Below, piece after piece: positions 35,755 through 46,345 of a stretch of 64,000 bases of DNA. The notes under the pieces were generated by a model, which did not search any database, had not been told where the DNA came from, and saw only the letters and a program-made list of their open reading frames with translations. Origin of the DNA: Candidatus Ruthturnera sp. Tsphm01 (GTDB taxonomy: Bacteria; Pseudomonadota; Gammaproteobacteria; PS1; Pseudothioglobaceae); the NCBI GenBank assembly GCA_030142985.1, contig CP125320.1, forward strand, positions 501,639 through 565,638, given 5' to 3'. Within the stretch, counting starts at the first letter, position 1; every line of letters starts with the position of its first letter. The position numbers and the translations under genes were made by a program.

Positions 35755-36756
35755 ATGTCATCACTCTCATATCTTGACTCAGGCGTTGATATTACCAAAG
35801 GTAATGCGCTTATTGAGCAAATCAAACCGATTGCTAAATCAACCACTAGACCTGGGGTGTTGGCAGGTCTCGGTGGTTTTGGTGCGATGTTTGAATTACC
35901 CATTAATAAATATAAAAATCCAGTTTTAATTTCAGGCACAGATGGTGTTGGCACCAAACTTAAAGTAGCGCAAATGTTAAATAAGCACGATACGATTGGC
36001 ATTGATTTAGTTGCCATGTGTGTGAATGACTTAATTGTCCAAGGCGCTGAACCGTTATTTTTCCTAGATTATTATGCAACAAGTAAATTAAATACTAAAT
36101 TAGCCACATCCGTTATTTACGGCATTGGCGAGGGCTGTAAGCAATCAGGTTGTGCTTTAATTGGTGGCGAAACAGCTGAAATGCCAGGCATGTACCAAGG
36201 CGAGGAGTACGACCTTGCCGGTTTTTGTGTGGGCGTTGCTGATAAAAATAAAATAATTGACGGTACAAAAGTCACTAAAGGCGACCATATCATTGCCCTG
36301 GCATCTTCTGGTCCGCATTCTAATGGCTATTCACTAATACGCAAAGTACTTGCACAATCAGACCCAACTGACGAACAATTAAACGCATTAATTGAGCCCA
36401 CTAAAATCTATGTAAAATCAGTATTATCATTGATTGAAAAGTTCTCAATACATGCTATTTCACACATTACAGGCGGTGGTTTATTGGAAAATATTCCTAG
36501 AGTATTGCCTAAAAAATTGAGTGCAAAACTTAACACCGACTCTTGGCAACTACCAAGTATTTTTCAGTTTTTACAAGACAATGGCAATATTGATATGATG
36601 GAGATGTATCGAGTATTTAACTGTGGTGTAGGTATGGTTATTATTGTGCCAGAGGAACAAAGTACTAATGCCATTCAACACTTAAACGAGCTGGGCGAAC
36701 ATGCTTGGCTAGTGGGTGAAATTATAAACAATCAAGGTAATCAAGTTATTATTTAG
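35755..36756 (+). CDS. purM: Phosphoribosylformylglycinamidine cyclo-ligase (AIR synthetase)
   Basis: Fifth step of purine synthesis, closing the imidazole ring with ATP. The 333 residues begin [15 protein letters not shown] and contain [27 protein letters not shown] and [11 protein letters not shown]. It starts the purM-purN-DUF3108 cluster typical of gammaproteobacteria. Confidence 0.96.
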   Translation: MSSLSYLDSGVDITKGNALIEQIKPIAKSTTRPGVLAGLGGFGAMFELPINKYKNPVLISGTDGVGTKLKVAQMLNKHDTIGIDLVAMCVNDLIVQGAEPLFFLDYYATSKLNTKLATSVIYGIGEGCKQSGCALIGGETAEMPGMYQGEEYDLAGFCVGVADKNKIIDGTKVTKGDHIIALASSGPHSNGYSLIRKVLAQSDPTDEQLNALIEPTKIYVKSVLSLIEKFSIHAISHITGGGLLENIPRVLPKKLSAKLNTDSWQLPSIFQFLQDNGNIDMMEMYRVFNCGVGMVIIVPEEQSTNAIQHLNELGEHAWLVGEIINNQGNQVII

Positions 36757-36770
36757 CTTGTATATTAAAC

Positions 36771-37376
36771 ATGAATGGTATTGTTTTAATTTCTGGTAAT
36801 GGCTCAAACCTGCAATCAATTATTGACCATTCTACAGCTATTGATTTAGACATTAAGGCAGTTATTAGCAACCATAGTAGTGCCTACGGTCTTAAGCGCG
36901 CCGAGCATGCAAACATTCCTACCCATACACTGAGCCATAAACAATTTTCGTCTAGAGAGAAATTTGACCAAGCATTAAGCAACATTATTAATCAATACAA
37001 TCCTGAGATTATTATTCTTGCTGGTTTTATGCGCATATTAAGCGCTAAATTTACGCATCAATATTCAGGCAAAATGCTGAATATTCACCCCTCGTTATTG
37101 CCAAAATTTCCAGGACTTAATACCCATCAAAGAGTGATAGAATCCAAAGAAAGACAACATGGTGTTAGTATTCACTTTGTGACTGAACAACTTGATAGAG
37201 GTCCGATTATTGCCCAAGCTAGTGTTGATATCTGTGATACAGATACAACAGAGTCTTTAACAGAGCGTGTTCTGCTTGAGGAGCATAAATTATTCCCCAA
37301 GGTTATTCATTGGTTTACACAAGGCAGGCTAAAACTCAAAGGGAATCACGCCATGCTAGACGGAAAAGTCTTATGA
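36771..37376 (+). CDS. purN: Phosphoribosylglycinamide formyltransferase
   Basis: Third step of purine synthesis with 10-formyl-tetrahydrofolate as donor. The 201 residues have ISGNGSNLQSIIDH, the catalytic region LAGFMRIL and NIHPSLLPKFPG, and HFVTEQLDRGPII. It lies 14 bases after purM and overlaps the next gene by four bases. Confidence 0.96.
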   Translation: MNGIVLISGNGSNLQSIIDHSTAIDLDIKAVISNHSSAYGLKRAEHANIPTHTLSHKQFSSREKFDQALSNIINQYNPEIIILAGFMRILSAKFTHQYSGKMLNIHPSLLPKFPGLNTHQRVIESKERQHGVSIHFVTEQLDRGPIIAQASVDICDTDTTESLTERVLLEEHKLFPKVIHWFTQGRLKLKGNHAMLDGKVL

Positions 37377-38113
37377 GATCGCCTGCCTTAATTATATTCA
37401 CAATCTTAATTAACCCCACAGCATACGCCTTAAAAGCACATACTGCCAATTATCAATTATCAATTAACGGTTTTAAAGTAGCCAAAGAAGTGAGAACATT
37501 ACATAAACTAGATAAACATTATTTTTATACTGCAAATGCCATAACATCGGGACTTGTAGCCCTTATAAAAGACTATTCCATAGCAGCAAGCTCTACTTTT
37601 TCCACTAATCGTCAAGGGGTCAATGCCATACATTACCAAATCATAGAACAAGAAGACGGAAAATTAGTTAAAAATTATGCCATTGATATCCACTCAAAAA
37701 ATCATACTGTTGTGTCTATCCTCACTAAAACACAACCAAGAATTAAAACCTGGCAGTCTAAAAGTGGTAACATTGTTGATCCGCTAAGTTTGTTTTTAGC
37801 TTTATCAAATGATTTAGAGTACAACCCTAACCAATCTATATTTACCTATCAAGTGGCCAATGGAAAATCAATCGAACAGCATCAATACAAAAGAACTAAT
37901 GGACATCTGATTAAAATTAATAAACAATCTGTTAAAGCCATTAAAGTTAACAGAATAAACGCTAATAACAATATAGAAGCTTACTTTTTGCCCAAGTATC
38001 AATATTTGCCTGTATTGATAGAGCAAAATAAAGGCAACAAAAGATACACCTACACATTAACTGGTTTGCAGATTAAAAATAAAGTCAAAGATAAACTACA
38101 AGTAAGCTTTTAA
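37373..38113 (+). CDS. DUF3108 domain secreted protein
   Basis: A 246-residue protein with a signal peptide ([19 protein letters not shown]) and a beta-rich body with the DUF3108 pattern ([40 protein letters not shown]). It is probably periplasmic; function unknown. I chose the ATG at 37373, which overlaps the purN stop as ATGA, over a start at 37310 that would lie inside purN. The order purM-purN-DUF3108 is widespread. Its 3' end overlaps the uvrA end by 18 bases. Confidence 0.85.
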   Translation: MRSPALIIFTILINPTAYALKAHTANYQLSINGFKVAKEVRTLHKLDKHYFYTANAITSGLVALIKDYSIAASSTFSTNRQGVNAIHYQIIEQEDGKLVKNYAIDIHSKNHTVVSILTKTQPRIKTWQSKSGNIVDPLSLFLALSNDLEYNPNQSIFTYQVANGKSIEQHQYKRTNGHLIKINKQSVKAIKVNRINANNNIEAYFLPKYQYLPVLIEQNKGNKRYTYTLTGLQIKNKVKDKLQVSF

Positions 38114-40909
38114 ATATTCACCTGTATACGATCCTTTAACTTGAGCCACTTCTTCTGGCGTGCCAAATGCAATAATCTGCCCACCTTTATTACCCCCTTC
38201 AGGACCTAAATCAACAATCCAATCTGCGGTTTTAATCACATCAAGATTGTGTTCAATAATCACAATGGTATTGTTGCGCTCGCACAACCGATTAATAACT
38301 GATAGTAAAAGCTTAATATCATGAAAATGCAAGCCTGTTGTTGGTTCGTCAAGAATATAGAGTGTTTGCCCAGTGTCCATTTTTGACAATTCTTTTGCTA
38401 ATTTAATGCGTTGCGCCTCACCACCAGATAAGGTGGTTGCATTTTGTCCAAGCGTGATATAAGAAAGTCCAACATCCATCAGGGTTTGTAATTTTTGCTT
38501 AATTTTAGGCATTGGCTGAAAAAATTCACAAGCCTGCTCCACAGTCATATCAAGCACCTGCGCAATACTTTTTCCCTTGTAAAGCACTTCTAAAGTTTGT
38601 TGATTGTAACGTTCGCCTTGGCATACATCGCATGACGCATAAATATCTGGCAAAAAATGCATTTCCACCTTAATCAGCCCGTCACCCTTGCACGCTTCAC
38701 ATCTACCGCCTTTAACATTAAAACTAAAACGTCCCGCCTTATAACCACGCGTTCTTGCCTCTAAAGTTTGTGAAAATAAATCACGCACTAATGAAAACAC
38801 ACCTGTATAAGTGGCTGGATTAGAGCGTGGCGTGCGTCCAATTGGGCTTTGGTCAATATTGACAACCTTATCAAAATAATTTAGACCTTTAACTGATTCA
38901 TACTCAGCAGGCGTTGTTTGTGCGCGATTAAGTTCCCTAGCTGCTAAAGCATACAAGGTATCGTTAATTAAGGTCGATTTTCCAGAGCCAGACACGCCTG
39001 TAACACAAGTTAATACACCCACAGGGATAGACAAGTCAACCTTATTAAGATTATTACCTTTAGCACCTTTAATACACAACCACTGACTGGCGCTTTTACG
39101 TTTAGCAGGCACTTTAATACTTTGGCGGCCACTTAAATAATCCCCTGTTAAAGACTTAAGGTTGTTTTCAATGTCTTTAGGGCCGCCTATTGCAACAATT
39201 TCACCACCACGAATACCGGCACCAGGGCCAATATCAATCACATAATCAGCTTGTTTAATTGCCTCTTCGTCGTGCTCCACAACAATCACTGTATTGCCAA
39301 TATCACGCAAATAGGTGAGTGTATTTAATAATTTTTGATTATCCCTTTGATGCAAACCAATTGAAGGCTCATCAAGCACATACAAGACACCCATTAGCCC
39401 TGCACCGATCTGGCTGGCTAGGCGAATGCGTTGCGCTTCACCACCTGACAAACTATTTGCCCTACGCTCAAGACTTAAATAGTCTAAACCCACATTAATT
39501 AGAAATGCCAAGCGTTGGACAATTTCTTTTAAAATCTTATCCGCAATTTGACCACGAGTTCCTTCTAGCTTTAACTCTTTGAAAAAATCATAAATATCGA
39601 CAATGGAAAGTTTGGTGATGTTTGATAAGTTTTGCCCATCAATAAATACATTTCTAGCCGATTCATTCAATCTATCACCATGACACTCAGTGCAATCTTT
39701 ACTCACCACATAACGGGAAAGTTCTTCTCTAACGCTACGAATTTCACTTTCTTCATAACGGCGCATCATTCTTGGAATGATGCCTTCAAATGACTTGGGC
39801 TTAGACCAGCCTTTACGTCCTTTTATTTTGGAAAAGTCAATATTATCTGTACCACTCCCATAAAGGATAATTTCTTTGTGCTTGTCGCTTAATTGTTCAT
39901 AAGGGATTTCAATACTAAAATCATAATACTTACCTACCAACATTAGTATTTGATAAAAATAAGCATTTGAACGACCCCAGCCATAAATAGCACCATCTGC
40001 CAAACTCATACTAGGGTTGGCCACAACTTTTTGCTCATCAAACGTATCTCTTACACCTAATCCATCACAAGTTTGACAAGCGCCAACTGGATTGTTAAAT
40101 GAAAAAAGTCTAGGCTCTAATTCACTTAATGAATAGCCACACTTAACACAAGAAAATTTAGCAGAAAATACCTTTTCTTGCCAAGATGATTCATCTTCCA
40201 TAGATGCAACTCGCACCAAACCAGCACTCAAATTAAGTGCAGTTTCTAATGATTCAGACAGGCGAGAAGCCATGTCTTCTCGTATTCTTAAACGATCAAC
40301 GATAATTTCAATAGTATGATTAACTTTACCATTAAGTGCCTTCATTTTATTTATATACACGACTACACCATCAACTCTAGCCCTTAAAAAACCTTGGTGA
40401 TTTAATTCTCCCAATAATTTTCCATGGCTACCTTTGCGATTTTGCACAATGGGTGCTAACAACATGATTTTTTCATCCATTGGCAATTTGCCAATACTAT
40501 CCACCATTTGAGAAATGGTTTGAGATTCAAGATTAATTTGGTGTTTTGGGCACTTAGGAATGCCTGCACGAGCAAACAACAATCTTAAATAATCATAAAT
40601 TTCTGTAATTGTACCAACTGTTGAGCGTGGGTTATGTGAGGTGGCTTTTTGCTCAATAGAAATGGCTGGGGACAATCCCTCAATATGATCAACATCAGGC
40701 TTCTCCATGAGTGACAAAAACTGACGCGCATAAGCCGATAAAGACTCTACATAACGGCGTTGCCCTTCTGCATAAATAGTGTCAAAAGCCAGTGAAGATT
40801 TACCTGAACCAGACAAGCCAGTAATCACAACCAACTTGTTTCTAGGGATGTCAATATCAATATTTTTTAAATTGTGAACTCTAGCACCACGAATACTAAT
40901 TTGATCCAT
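38096..40909 (-). CDS. uvrA: Excinuclease ABC subunit A
   Basis: DNA damage sensor of nucleotide excision repair. Two ABC ATPase halves are visible: Walker [14 protein letters not shown] near the N-terminus and [14 protein letters not shown] in the second half, ABC signatures [10 protein letters not shown] and [10 protein letters not shown], and zinc fingers ([21 protein letters not shown]). I chose the ATG at 40909 ([17 protein letters not shown]), giving 937 residues, over the longer frame from 40963. No LexA-type box was seen upstream. Confidence 0.95.
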   Translation of the reverse strand: MDQISIRGARVHNLKNIDIDIPRNKLVVITGLSGSGKSSLAFDTIYAEGQRRYVESLSAYARQFLSLMEKPDVDHIEGLSPAISIEQKATSHNPRSTVGTITEIYDYLRLLFARAGIPKCPKHQINLESQTISQMVDSIGKLPMDEKIMLLAPIVQNRKGSHGKLLGELNHQGFLRARVDGVVVYINKMKALNGKVNHTIEIIVDRLRIREDMASRLSESLETALNLSAGLVRVASMEDESSWQEKVFSAKFSCVKCGYSLSELEPRLFSFNNPVGACQTCDGLGVRDTFDEQKVVANPSMSLADGAIYGWGRSNAYFYQILMLVGKYYDFSIEIPYEQLSDKHKEIILYGSGTDNIDFSKIKGRKGWSKPKSFEGIIPRMMRRYEESEIRSVREELSRYVVSKDCTECHGDRLNESARNVFIDGQNLSNITKLSIVDIYDFFKELKLEGTRGQIADKILKEIVQRLAFLINVGLDYLSLERRANSLSGGEAQRIRLASQIGAGLMGVLYVLDEPSIGLHQRDNQKLLNTLTYLRDIGNTVIVVEHDEEAIKQADYVIDIGPGAGIRGGEIVAIGGPKDIENNLKSLTGDYLSGRQSIKVPAKRKSASQWLCIKGAKGNNLNKVDLSIPVGVLTCVTGVSGSGKSTLINDTLYALAARELNRAQTTPAEYESVKGLNYFDKVVNIDQSPIGRTPRSNPATYTGVFSLVRDLFSQTLEARTRGYKAGRFSFNVKGGRCEACKGDGLIKVEMHFLPDIYASCDVCQGERYNQQTLEVLYKGKSIAQVLDMTVEQACEFFQPMPKIKQKLQTLMDVGLSYITLGQNATTLSGGEAQRIKLAKELSKMDTGQTLYILDEPTTGLHFHDIKLLLSVINRLCERNNTIVIIEHNLDVIKTADWIVDLGPEGGNKGGQIIAFGTPEEVAQVKGSYTGEYLKAYL

Positions 40910-40992
40910 ATAAAATATGTCAGACAAAGGGTTAATTATAACCATCAAGACAGGTAAAATCATCCCAATATTATGACTTTTAGCACACGTTA

Positions 40993-41706
40993 ATGAGTAA
41001 ATACAAACGCATCTTATTAAAACTCAGTGGTGAGGCCTTGGCCAGCTCTGAAAATACAATTGACCCAGTAACGCTAAATAAAGTTGTTAATATTATCAAA
41101 TCAGTACTTAATCAAAATGTTGAAATAGCAATTGTTGTTGGTGGTGGTAATATTTTTAGAGGCGCAGCACTCGCACAAGTTGGTATGAATCGTATTACTG
41201 GTGACCATATGGGCATGTTAGCAACGGTTATGAATGCACTTGCTATTGCAGATGCTTGTCAAAAAAATGAGGTTGATACACTAGTCATGTCTGGCTTTCC
41301 AATTGGTGGTGGTGTGTGTGATTCGATTAACCATGTGCGTGCTAAACAAGCCTTAAACAAGGGTAAGGTCGTCATTTTTTGTGCAGGCACAGGCAGTCCA
41401 TGTTTTACCACTGACACTGGTGCAGCACTACGTGCTATTGAAATTGATGCAGATGCTGTATTTAAAGCCACCAAAGTAGATGGTGTTTATACTAGCGACC
41501 CTGTCAAAAATCCTGATGCAAAACGTTACGACTCATTAAGTTTTGATGAGGCAATTGAGAGAAATCTTAAAATTATGGATGTGTCTGCATTTGCACTATG
41601 TCGCGAACATGATTTAGAAATTTGTGTATTTAGTATGCTAAAAAATACCAATACATTATCAGATATTTTAAAAGGTAAGCCTTTGGGCACTATTGTAAGG
41701 AAATAA
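40993..41706 (+). CDS. pyrH: UMP kinase
   Basis: It phosphorylates UMP to UDP, the committed step to UTP and CTP. The 237 residues have [22 protein letters not shown], the [15 protein letters not shown] stretch and [14 protein letters not shown]. It forms the conserved pyrH-frr pair (4-base gap); rpsB and tsf, usually upstream, are replaced by divergent uvrA. Confidence 0.96.
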   Translation: MSKYKRILLKLSGEALASSENTIDPVTLNKVVNIIKSVLNQNVEIAIVVGGGNIFRGAALAQVGMNRITGDHMGMLATVMNALAIADACQKNEVDTLVMSGFPIGGGVCDSINHVRAKQALNKGKVVIFCAGTGSPCFTTDTGAALRAIEIDADAVFKATKVDGVYTSDPVKNPDAKRYDSLSFDEAIERNLKIMDVSAFALCREHDLEICVFSMLKNTNTLSDILKGKPLGTIVRK

Positions 41707-41710
41707 AATA

Positions 41711-42268
41711 ATGTTAAATGAAATACAACAAGACGCACAAAATAGAATGAATAAAAGTGTCACCTCGCTTAAAGGTGCTTTTAGTAAAATTAGAGCAGGT
41801 CGTGCACACCCGTCACTACTTGAACAAATTCATGTGGATTATTACGGCTCTATGGTGCCACTGTCTCAAGTGGCTAATATCAGTGTAGAAGATTCACATA
41901 CACTTAAAGTATCTCCATGGGAAAAGGACATGGTGGCTGTGATTGAAAAAGCCATTATGAAATCAGACCTGGGACTTAACCCGCAAACTATGGGGCAAGT
42001 TATGCACATTCCTTTACCGCCACTTACCCAAGAGCGCCGAGGTGAGTTGGTAAAAGTCGTCAAAGATGAAGCAGAACAAGCTAAAGTTGCCATTCGAAAT
42101 ATTCGTCGCGATGCTAATTCTGATTTTAAAGAACTGTTAAAAGAAAAAGAAATTTCAGAAGATGAGGCTAGAAAAGCAGAGGATGATATTCAAAAAATTA
42201 CTGATGCACATATTAAAGAAATAGAAGTCAAACTTGGTGAAAAAGAAAACACTCTATTAGAAATTTAA
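41711..42268 (+). CDS. frr: Ribosome recycling factor
   Basis: It splits post-termination ribosomes together with EF-G. The 185-residue protein has [15 protein letters not shown] near the start, [20 protein letters not shown] in the middle and [19 protein letters not shown], the length and pattern expected. Second gene of pyrH-frr, followed by a terminator. Confidence 0.96.
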   Translation: MLNEIQQDAQNRMNKSVTSLKGAFSKIRAGRAHPSLLEQIHVDYYGSMVPLSQVANISVEDSHTLKVSPWEKDMVAVIEKAIMKSDLGLNPQTMGQVMHIPLPPLTQERRGELVKVVKDEAEQAKVAIRNIRRDANSDFKELLKEKEISEDEARKAEDDIQKITDAHIKEIEVKLGEKENTLLEI

Positions 42269-42293
42269 TCTAGGTTTTAAATAGTTAGTCAAT

Positions 42294-42323
42294 AAAAAAA
42301 CCCATCTTATATCAGGTTTTTTT
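42294..42323. terminator. Bidirectional terminator between frr and the small secreted-protein gene
   Basis: AAAAAAACC and GGTTTTTTT pair across a 12-base loop, giving T-runs on both strands. It serves convergent frr and the gene ending at 42330. Confidence 0.75.
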
Positions 42324-42329
42324 AATGAT

Positions 42330-42719
42330 TTAATAATTATTAATCTGACGATTTTCTATGCAAGTAAAGTAATCTACCCACCTTTCAGGTGAAAATAATG
42401 TACCCATTTCATCAATTGGACCTGTGTTGTACAAAAATCCACTGGCTAATACTTGTTTGAATCTTTCGATATTAGCACTAGATAGGTTAAGTCTATCTTT
42501 ACAAGCTTTATGCGCTGCCATTGTCACTGGAACGCCAGTTGTGGTTTGCCCAATTACCTTAGAAGTATCGGTTAATGTCATTGTGTCAGGATTGTGCCTA
42601 CCCGCCACTACTTTATCAAAGATTGGCTCTACAGGCCCCATATCACGATCATCTCCACCGGCCATTATGCTACCCGCCAAGGCATATACTACAACAAGGC
42701 TTAACGTTTTATTTAGCAT
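42330..42719 (-). CDS. Small secreted protein, function unknown
   Basis: A 129-residue protein with a signal peptide (MLNKTLSLVVVYALAGSIMA) and a mature part with two Cys (HKACKD, YFTCIEN), which could form a periplasmic disulfide. I do not recognise the family. GGAGAT lies before the start. It stands alone between frr and cmoB with its own terminator, and the clear signal peptide argues that it is real. Confidence 0.65.
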   Translation of the reverse strand: MLNKTLSLVVVYALAGSIMAGGDDRDMGPVEPIFDKVVAGRHNPDTMTLTDTSKVIGQTTTGVPVTMAAHKACKDRLNLSSANIERFKQVLASGFLYNTGPIDEMGTLFSPERWVDYFTCIENRQINNY

Positions 42720-42818
42720 TTTTTATCTCCAAATTATTCAAAAAAAAGTTGACTTATTCGCTCTTTGATTCTATATTTTATACTACTTATTTTGACATAG
42801 CCACCTTTACATAAATTT

Positions 42819-43772
42819 ATGCTACGTGATTTCTCTAAATGCGCTCAATTAACACAATTAGATTTGATATGCACACAACTTATCAATCTATCAACCCAGG
42901 CATTTAATAAAAATAACGGCAACAAGCCTAAATGGGAACAAGCCATTGAGCAAATTAAAACTCAAAATACTGGCAGTCTTTATTTTGTAACGCCTTATTT
43001 GAATATTGGCGCTCATATTAATAATCTCACTTTGGAAAAAGCTTTAAAACAACTCATGCCTTGGCGCAAAGGACCTTACCAAATTGGTGATTTACAACTT
43101 GATAGCGAATGGCGTGGTGATATGAAATGGCATAGAATTATTCCCCATATCAAGCCACTTAAAGATAAAGTTGTACTTGATGTTGGCTCTGGCAATGGCT
43201 ACTTTACCTATCTTATGTCCATATCAGGTGCCAAAATTGCACTAGGCATCGAACCATTTTTATTATTTAATTATCAATTTAAAGCCATTCGCACATTAAT
43301 TAACCATCCACCAAATGCATTTGTATTGCCATTACGCCTAGAAGAAATACCAAAAAAACCCTTGTTTGATACGGTATTTTCCATGGGTGTTTTATATCAC
43401 CAAAAAGACCATAAGTTGCACTTGAAACAATTAAGAAATGTCATGAAGCCAGGTGGGGAGCTTATTTTAGAAACACTCATTATTGATTTGGGAAAAGTTG
43501 AAAAAATAATCCCAAAAGAGCGCTATGCTAGAATGCGAAATGTTTATTGTCTACCATCAGTAAATACACTACATACTTGGCTTGAAGATGAAAAATTTAA
43601 AAATATTAAATTGCTAAATATTACCAAAACCACATCAAAGGAACAACGAACAACCCATTGGATTGGCAATAACACACAATCTCTTAAAGATTTTCTTGAC
43701 CCGAGCAATAGTAATTTAACCATCGAAGGGTTGCCAGCACCTAAACGTGCAGTCTTTATTTGTCAAAAATAA
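42819..43772 (+). CDS. cmoB: tRNA U34 carboxymethyltransferase CmoB
   Basis: It transfers carboxymethyl from carboxy-SAM to 5-hydroxyuridine at tRNA position 34, giving the wobble base that lets one tRNA read several codons. The 317 residues have MPWRKGPYQIGDLQLDSEWR, the SAM motif VVLDVGSGNGYFTYLM and FSMGVLYHQKDH. CmoA, which makes carboxy-SAM, is not in the window. A substrate could be the tRNA-Leu(UAG) at 32.1 kb, as in E. coli. Confidence 0.93.
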   Translation: MLRDFSKCAQLTQLDLICTQLINLSTQAFNKNNGNKPKWEQAIEQIKTQNTGSLYFVTPYLNIGAHINNLTLEKALKQLMPWRKGPYQIGDLQLDSEWRGDMKWHRIIPHIKPLKDKVVLDVGSGNGYFTYLMSISGAKIALGIEPFLLFNYQFKAIRTLINHPPNAFVLPLRLEEIPKKPLFDTVFSMGVLYHQKDHKLHLKQLRNVMKPGGELILETLIIDLGKVEKIIPKERYARMRNVYCLPSVNTLHTWLEDEKFKNIKLLNITKTTSKEQRTTHWIGNNTQSLKDFLDPSNSNLTIEGLPAPKRAVFICQK

Positions 43773-43780
43773 ATTGAATA

Positions 43781-43854
43781 GAGGTCTTTGCATGATTATA
43801 GATGATGGATTTTATTCGAGACCTTTGCATAATTATGAATTATAAAAAGATCTC
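43781..43854. repeat. IS-tip repeats: one solo tip and one palindromic pair
   Basis: GAGGTCTTTGCATGATTATA (43781-43800) is a variant of the IS5-type tip. At 43818-43854 a left tip GAGACCTTTGCATAATT is followed after two bases by its inverse, ending AAAGATCTC, with no transposon body between. It looks like what remains when two ends come together after loss of the interior, or a very small non-autonomous element. Confidence 0.7.
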
Positions 43855-43889
43855 GAACTAGTATAATTATTCTTTTTTTTAAAATTATT

Positions 43890-44780
43890 ATGAACCATCG
43901 CTCACTCTTAGTAATGATAATTCTGTTACTTTCTGCAAATATCTTTGCAGTGCCAAATATTGTGGTTAGTATTAAACCCATTCACTCTATTGTTAGTAGT
44001 CTAACTCAGGGAATAACAAAACCGAAATTATTATTAAAAACTAATCAGTCAGCACATCATGCTCACCTAAAACCTTCTCAATTATCTTTATTGAGCTATG
44101 CAGACTTAGCTATTTTTATTCATCCTGATTTTGAAGGTGGGCTTAAAAAAGCATTGGCTAGTCTTAATGCTAATAAAAAACTAATTATTGGCAATGTAAA
44201 AAACATTCATCTTATTCACAATGAAGAGCATGACGGACATGACAAAGAGCATGATGAATATCAGGAGGTAGTCAACTATCACCTTTGGCTAGATATAAAT
44301 AATATGCAAATATTTGCAAAAGAATTGATTGAAAGATTGATTAAAATTGACCCTGATAACCAATCAAATTACACAACTAATTTAGACAAACTAAACAAAA
44401 GTTTAAACACACTCAAACAAGACATTAATCAAAAATTATCAGTTTATAAACCCAAAGCACTTGCAGGTTATTCCAATGCTTTTGATTATTTTACCAATGC
44501 CAATCAATTAAAAAAATCAACCAATATTACGAGTTACCACGGTGAAAGGTTGAGTATATTTAAAATTCTTAAAGCTAAAAAGACAATGAAAAATACACAA
44601 ACAAAATGTTTGCTCACCACCATAGAAGTGCCAAAAAAACGCACTAATTCACTGACCGAAGGTCTGAATATAAATTCAGCAAATATTGACATTATAGGTT
44701 TTAATATTCAACAAGGGTCTCATCATTATTTTGAACTGATGCATAATATCACCAATAAAGTTATCCAATGTCTCAGGTAA
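43890..44780 (+). CDS. znuA: Zinc ABC transporter substrate-binding protein
   Basis: Periplasmic metal-binding protein. The signal peptide is MNHRSLLVMIILLLSANIFA. Zinc-ligand histidines are in SAHHAHLKPSQ and YHLWLDINN, and a His/Asp/Glu-rich loop (HNEEHDGHDKEHDEYQE) between them is typical of ZnuA rather than manganese binders. The 296 residues match. No permease or ATPase gene (znuBC) is adjacent. Its 3' end overlaps bioC by 13 bases. Confidence 0.9.
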   Translation: MNHRSLLVMIILLLSANIFAVPNIVVSIKPIHSIVSSLTQGITKPKLLLKTNQSAHHAHLKPSQLSLLSYADLAIFIHPDFEGGLKKALASLNANKKLIIGNVKNIHLIHNEEHDGHDKEHDEYQEVVNYHLWLDINNMQIFAKELIERLIKIDPDNQSNYTTNLDKLNKSLNTLKQDINQKLSVYKPKALAGYSNAFDYFTNANQLKKSTNITSYHGERLSIFKILKAKKTMKNTQTKCLLTTIEVPKKRTNSLTEGLNINSANIDIIGFNIQQGSHHYFELMHNITNKVIQCLR

Positions 44781-45556
44781 GATTTGCCTTTAATAAAGCC
44801 TCAAATGATTATAATGATTATGCATTTTTACAAAAAGAAATTGCTGTTAGATTAGATCAGAAGCTTAATGCTATTTCATCCAAAGCTGATATTATTCTTG
44901 ATCTTGGTGCGGGTACTGGCTTGCTTAGCCAACAACTAACTAAGAGATTTTCAGACTCGAAAATCATCTGCCTAGACTTTGCTCAGCAACCCTTAAAACA
45001 CAACCTATCTAGCAACAAGATTTGTGCCAATGCCAATCACTTGCCATTACTAGATAATAGTGTTGATATGATTACTTCCAACTTAATGATGCAATGGTGT
45101 CCAAACCTTGACACTTTGTTTTCAGAATGTTTTCGTGTGCTTAAAAACAATGGATTATTTTTATTCTCTACCTTTGGCCCAGATACGCTAAAAGAATTAA
45201 AAAAAAGTTGGTCAATTGTGGACAACAAAACACATGTCAACACCTTTATTGACATGCACAATATTGGTGATCAGATGTTACAAAGTGGATTTCAGAATCC
45301 TGTGATGGAAATGGAAACCTTGACACTTACCTACCAAACAGTCATTGATTTATTGCGCGATCTTAAAGCCATTGGTGCCCAAACAGTTACTAAACGCTCA
45401 AAATCTCTAACTGGTAAAAATAAGTTCCAACTAATGATTAAAATGTATGAATCTTATAAAAATAACGGAAAATTTCCGGCCACTTACGAAGTTATTTATG
45501 GACATGCGTGGAAAAAAATGACTAGCGCTGGAAGTATTGCACTTGAAAGTCAATAA
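44768..45556 (+). CDS. bioC: Malonyl-ACP O-methyltransferase BioC
   Basis: It methylates malonyl-ACP so that fatty-acid synthesis can build the pimelate part of biotin. The start RFAFNKASNDYNDYAFLQKE is typical for BioC, followed by the SAM motif IILDLGAGTGLLSQQL and the phrase SNLMMQWCPNLDTLFSECFR. It has 262 residues and overlaps znuA. Other bio genes are outside the window. Confidence 0.92.
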   Translation: MSQVRFAFNKASNDYNDYAFLQKEIAVRLDQKLNAISSKADIILDLGAGTGLLSQQLTKRFSDSKIICLDFAQQPLKHNLSSNKICANANHLPLLDNSVDMITSNLMMQWCPNLDTLFSECFRVLKNNGLFLFSTFGPDTLKELKKSWSIVDNKTHVNTFIDMHNIGDQMLQSGFQNPVMEMETLTLTYQTVIDLLRDLKAIGAQTVTKRSKSLTGKNKFQLMIKMYESYKNNGKFPATYEVIYGHAWKKMTSAGSIALESQ

Positions 45557-45561
45557 AAAAA

Positions 45562-46341
45562 TTAATTAAAGTATTTACTAATATTAAGCTCCTGCACTTT
45601 TAATACAGAAGATTCAATCATGCCTTGACGTTTAAAATCAATTAATATTTTATCCACTATAGGAGTGCTTGTTTTCACGCTCATACCTGCATGAAGACGA
45701 TTGTCATAAAGAATCTTTAACAACAAATAATCCAAACCTGTTAATAAATCTAGCACACTTTTGTCATTTGCAATAGAAGGACTAACCCAATCTGAATCAT
45801 TTGGAAGTCCCATTGCTTGCGTTAATTCCTCAACAATACAAGCAGGCAATAAGCCATAACTCATTGCATGATCAACAGGAATAATAACCAATGCACTGGT
45901 TAACTCAGATTGCTTGTTTTGCTTGAAATATAACAAACAATTAGTCTGAGTATCAAGATTTTTTATTTTAGTGTTAACATAACGACGAATCGCCGATTTA
46001 TAATGCGCTTTTTTGGTTAATAGTATTTTAAAATTTGGATTTTTATCATTTTTATTAACAACTACTCCTGTGATTTTAGATAAATCTTGAAAGTGGTCTT
46101 GAATAAGCGCCTCAGCAATATCAACAGGCTTATCTAAATTAAAATAATCAATCCGATACCTAATGGGCTGTTGCCAACGCCTTAAGTTTGTTCGCCCTAA
46201 TTGGTATTCATTCTTATAAGCAATTTCAAAAAAAGCTTTTTTAATATAATTCTTAGATTGCCAAGGTGTTAGTAAATCGGCATATACAGCGCTTGAATAA
46301 AAACCAAACAACAATACCCACACCCCACTCAAAAAAGGCAT
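45562..46341 (-). CDS. DUF2927 secreted protein of the type I secretion locus
   Basis: A 259-residue protein with a signal peptide (MPFLSGVWVLLFGFYSSAVYA). The DUF2927 core is CIVEELTQAMGLPNDSDWVS followed by PSIANDKSVL and LDYLLLKILYDNRLHAGMS. The EELTQ.MGLPND phrase sits where a metalloprotease helix could be, but HExxH is absent. It starts 4 bases after the HlyD-type gene ends, so it belongs to the secretion operon. Its task is unknown; a periplasmic helper or processing factor is a guess. Confidence 0.8.
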   Translation of the reverse strand: MPFLSGVWVLLFGFYSSAVYADLLTPWQSKNYIKKAFFEIAYKNEYQLGRTNLRRWQQPIRYRIDYFNLDKPVDIAEALIQDHFQDLSKITGVVVNKNDKNPNFKILLTKKAHYKSAIRRYVNTKIKNLDTQTNCLLYFKQNKQSELTSALVIIPVDHAMSYGLLPACIVEELTQAMGLPNDSDWVSPSIANDKSVLDLLTGLDYLLLKILYDNRLHAGMSVKTSTPIVDKILIDFKRQGMIESSVLKVQELNISKYFN

Positions 46342-46345
46342 TTAA

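Noticed and set aside
40910-40992. LexA box upstream of uvrA
   Set aside because: No CTGT-N8-ACAG pattern is present between uvrA and pyrH.
43890-44780. Manganese rather than zinc binding protein
   Set aside because: The His/Asp/Glu-rich loop between the metal ligands is typical of zinc transporters; still, no znuBC neighbour confirms it.
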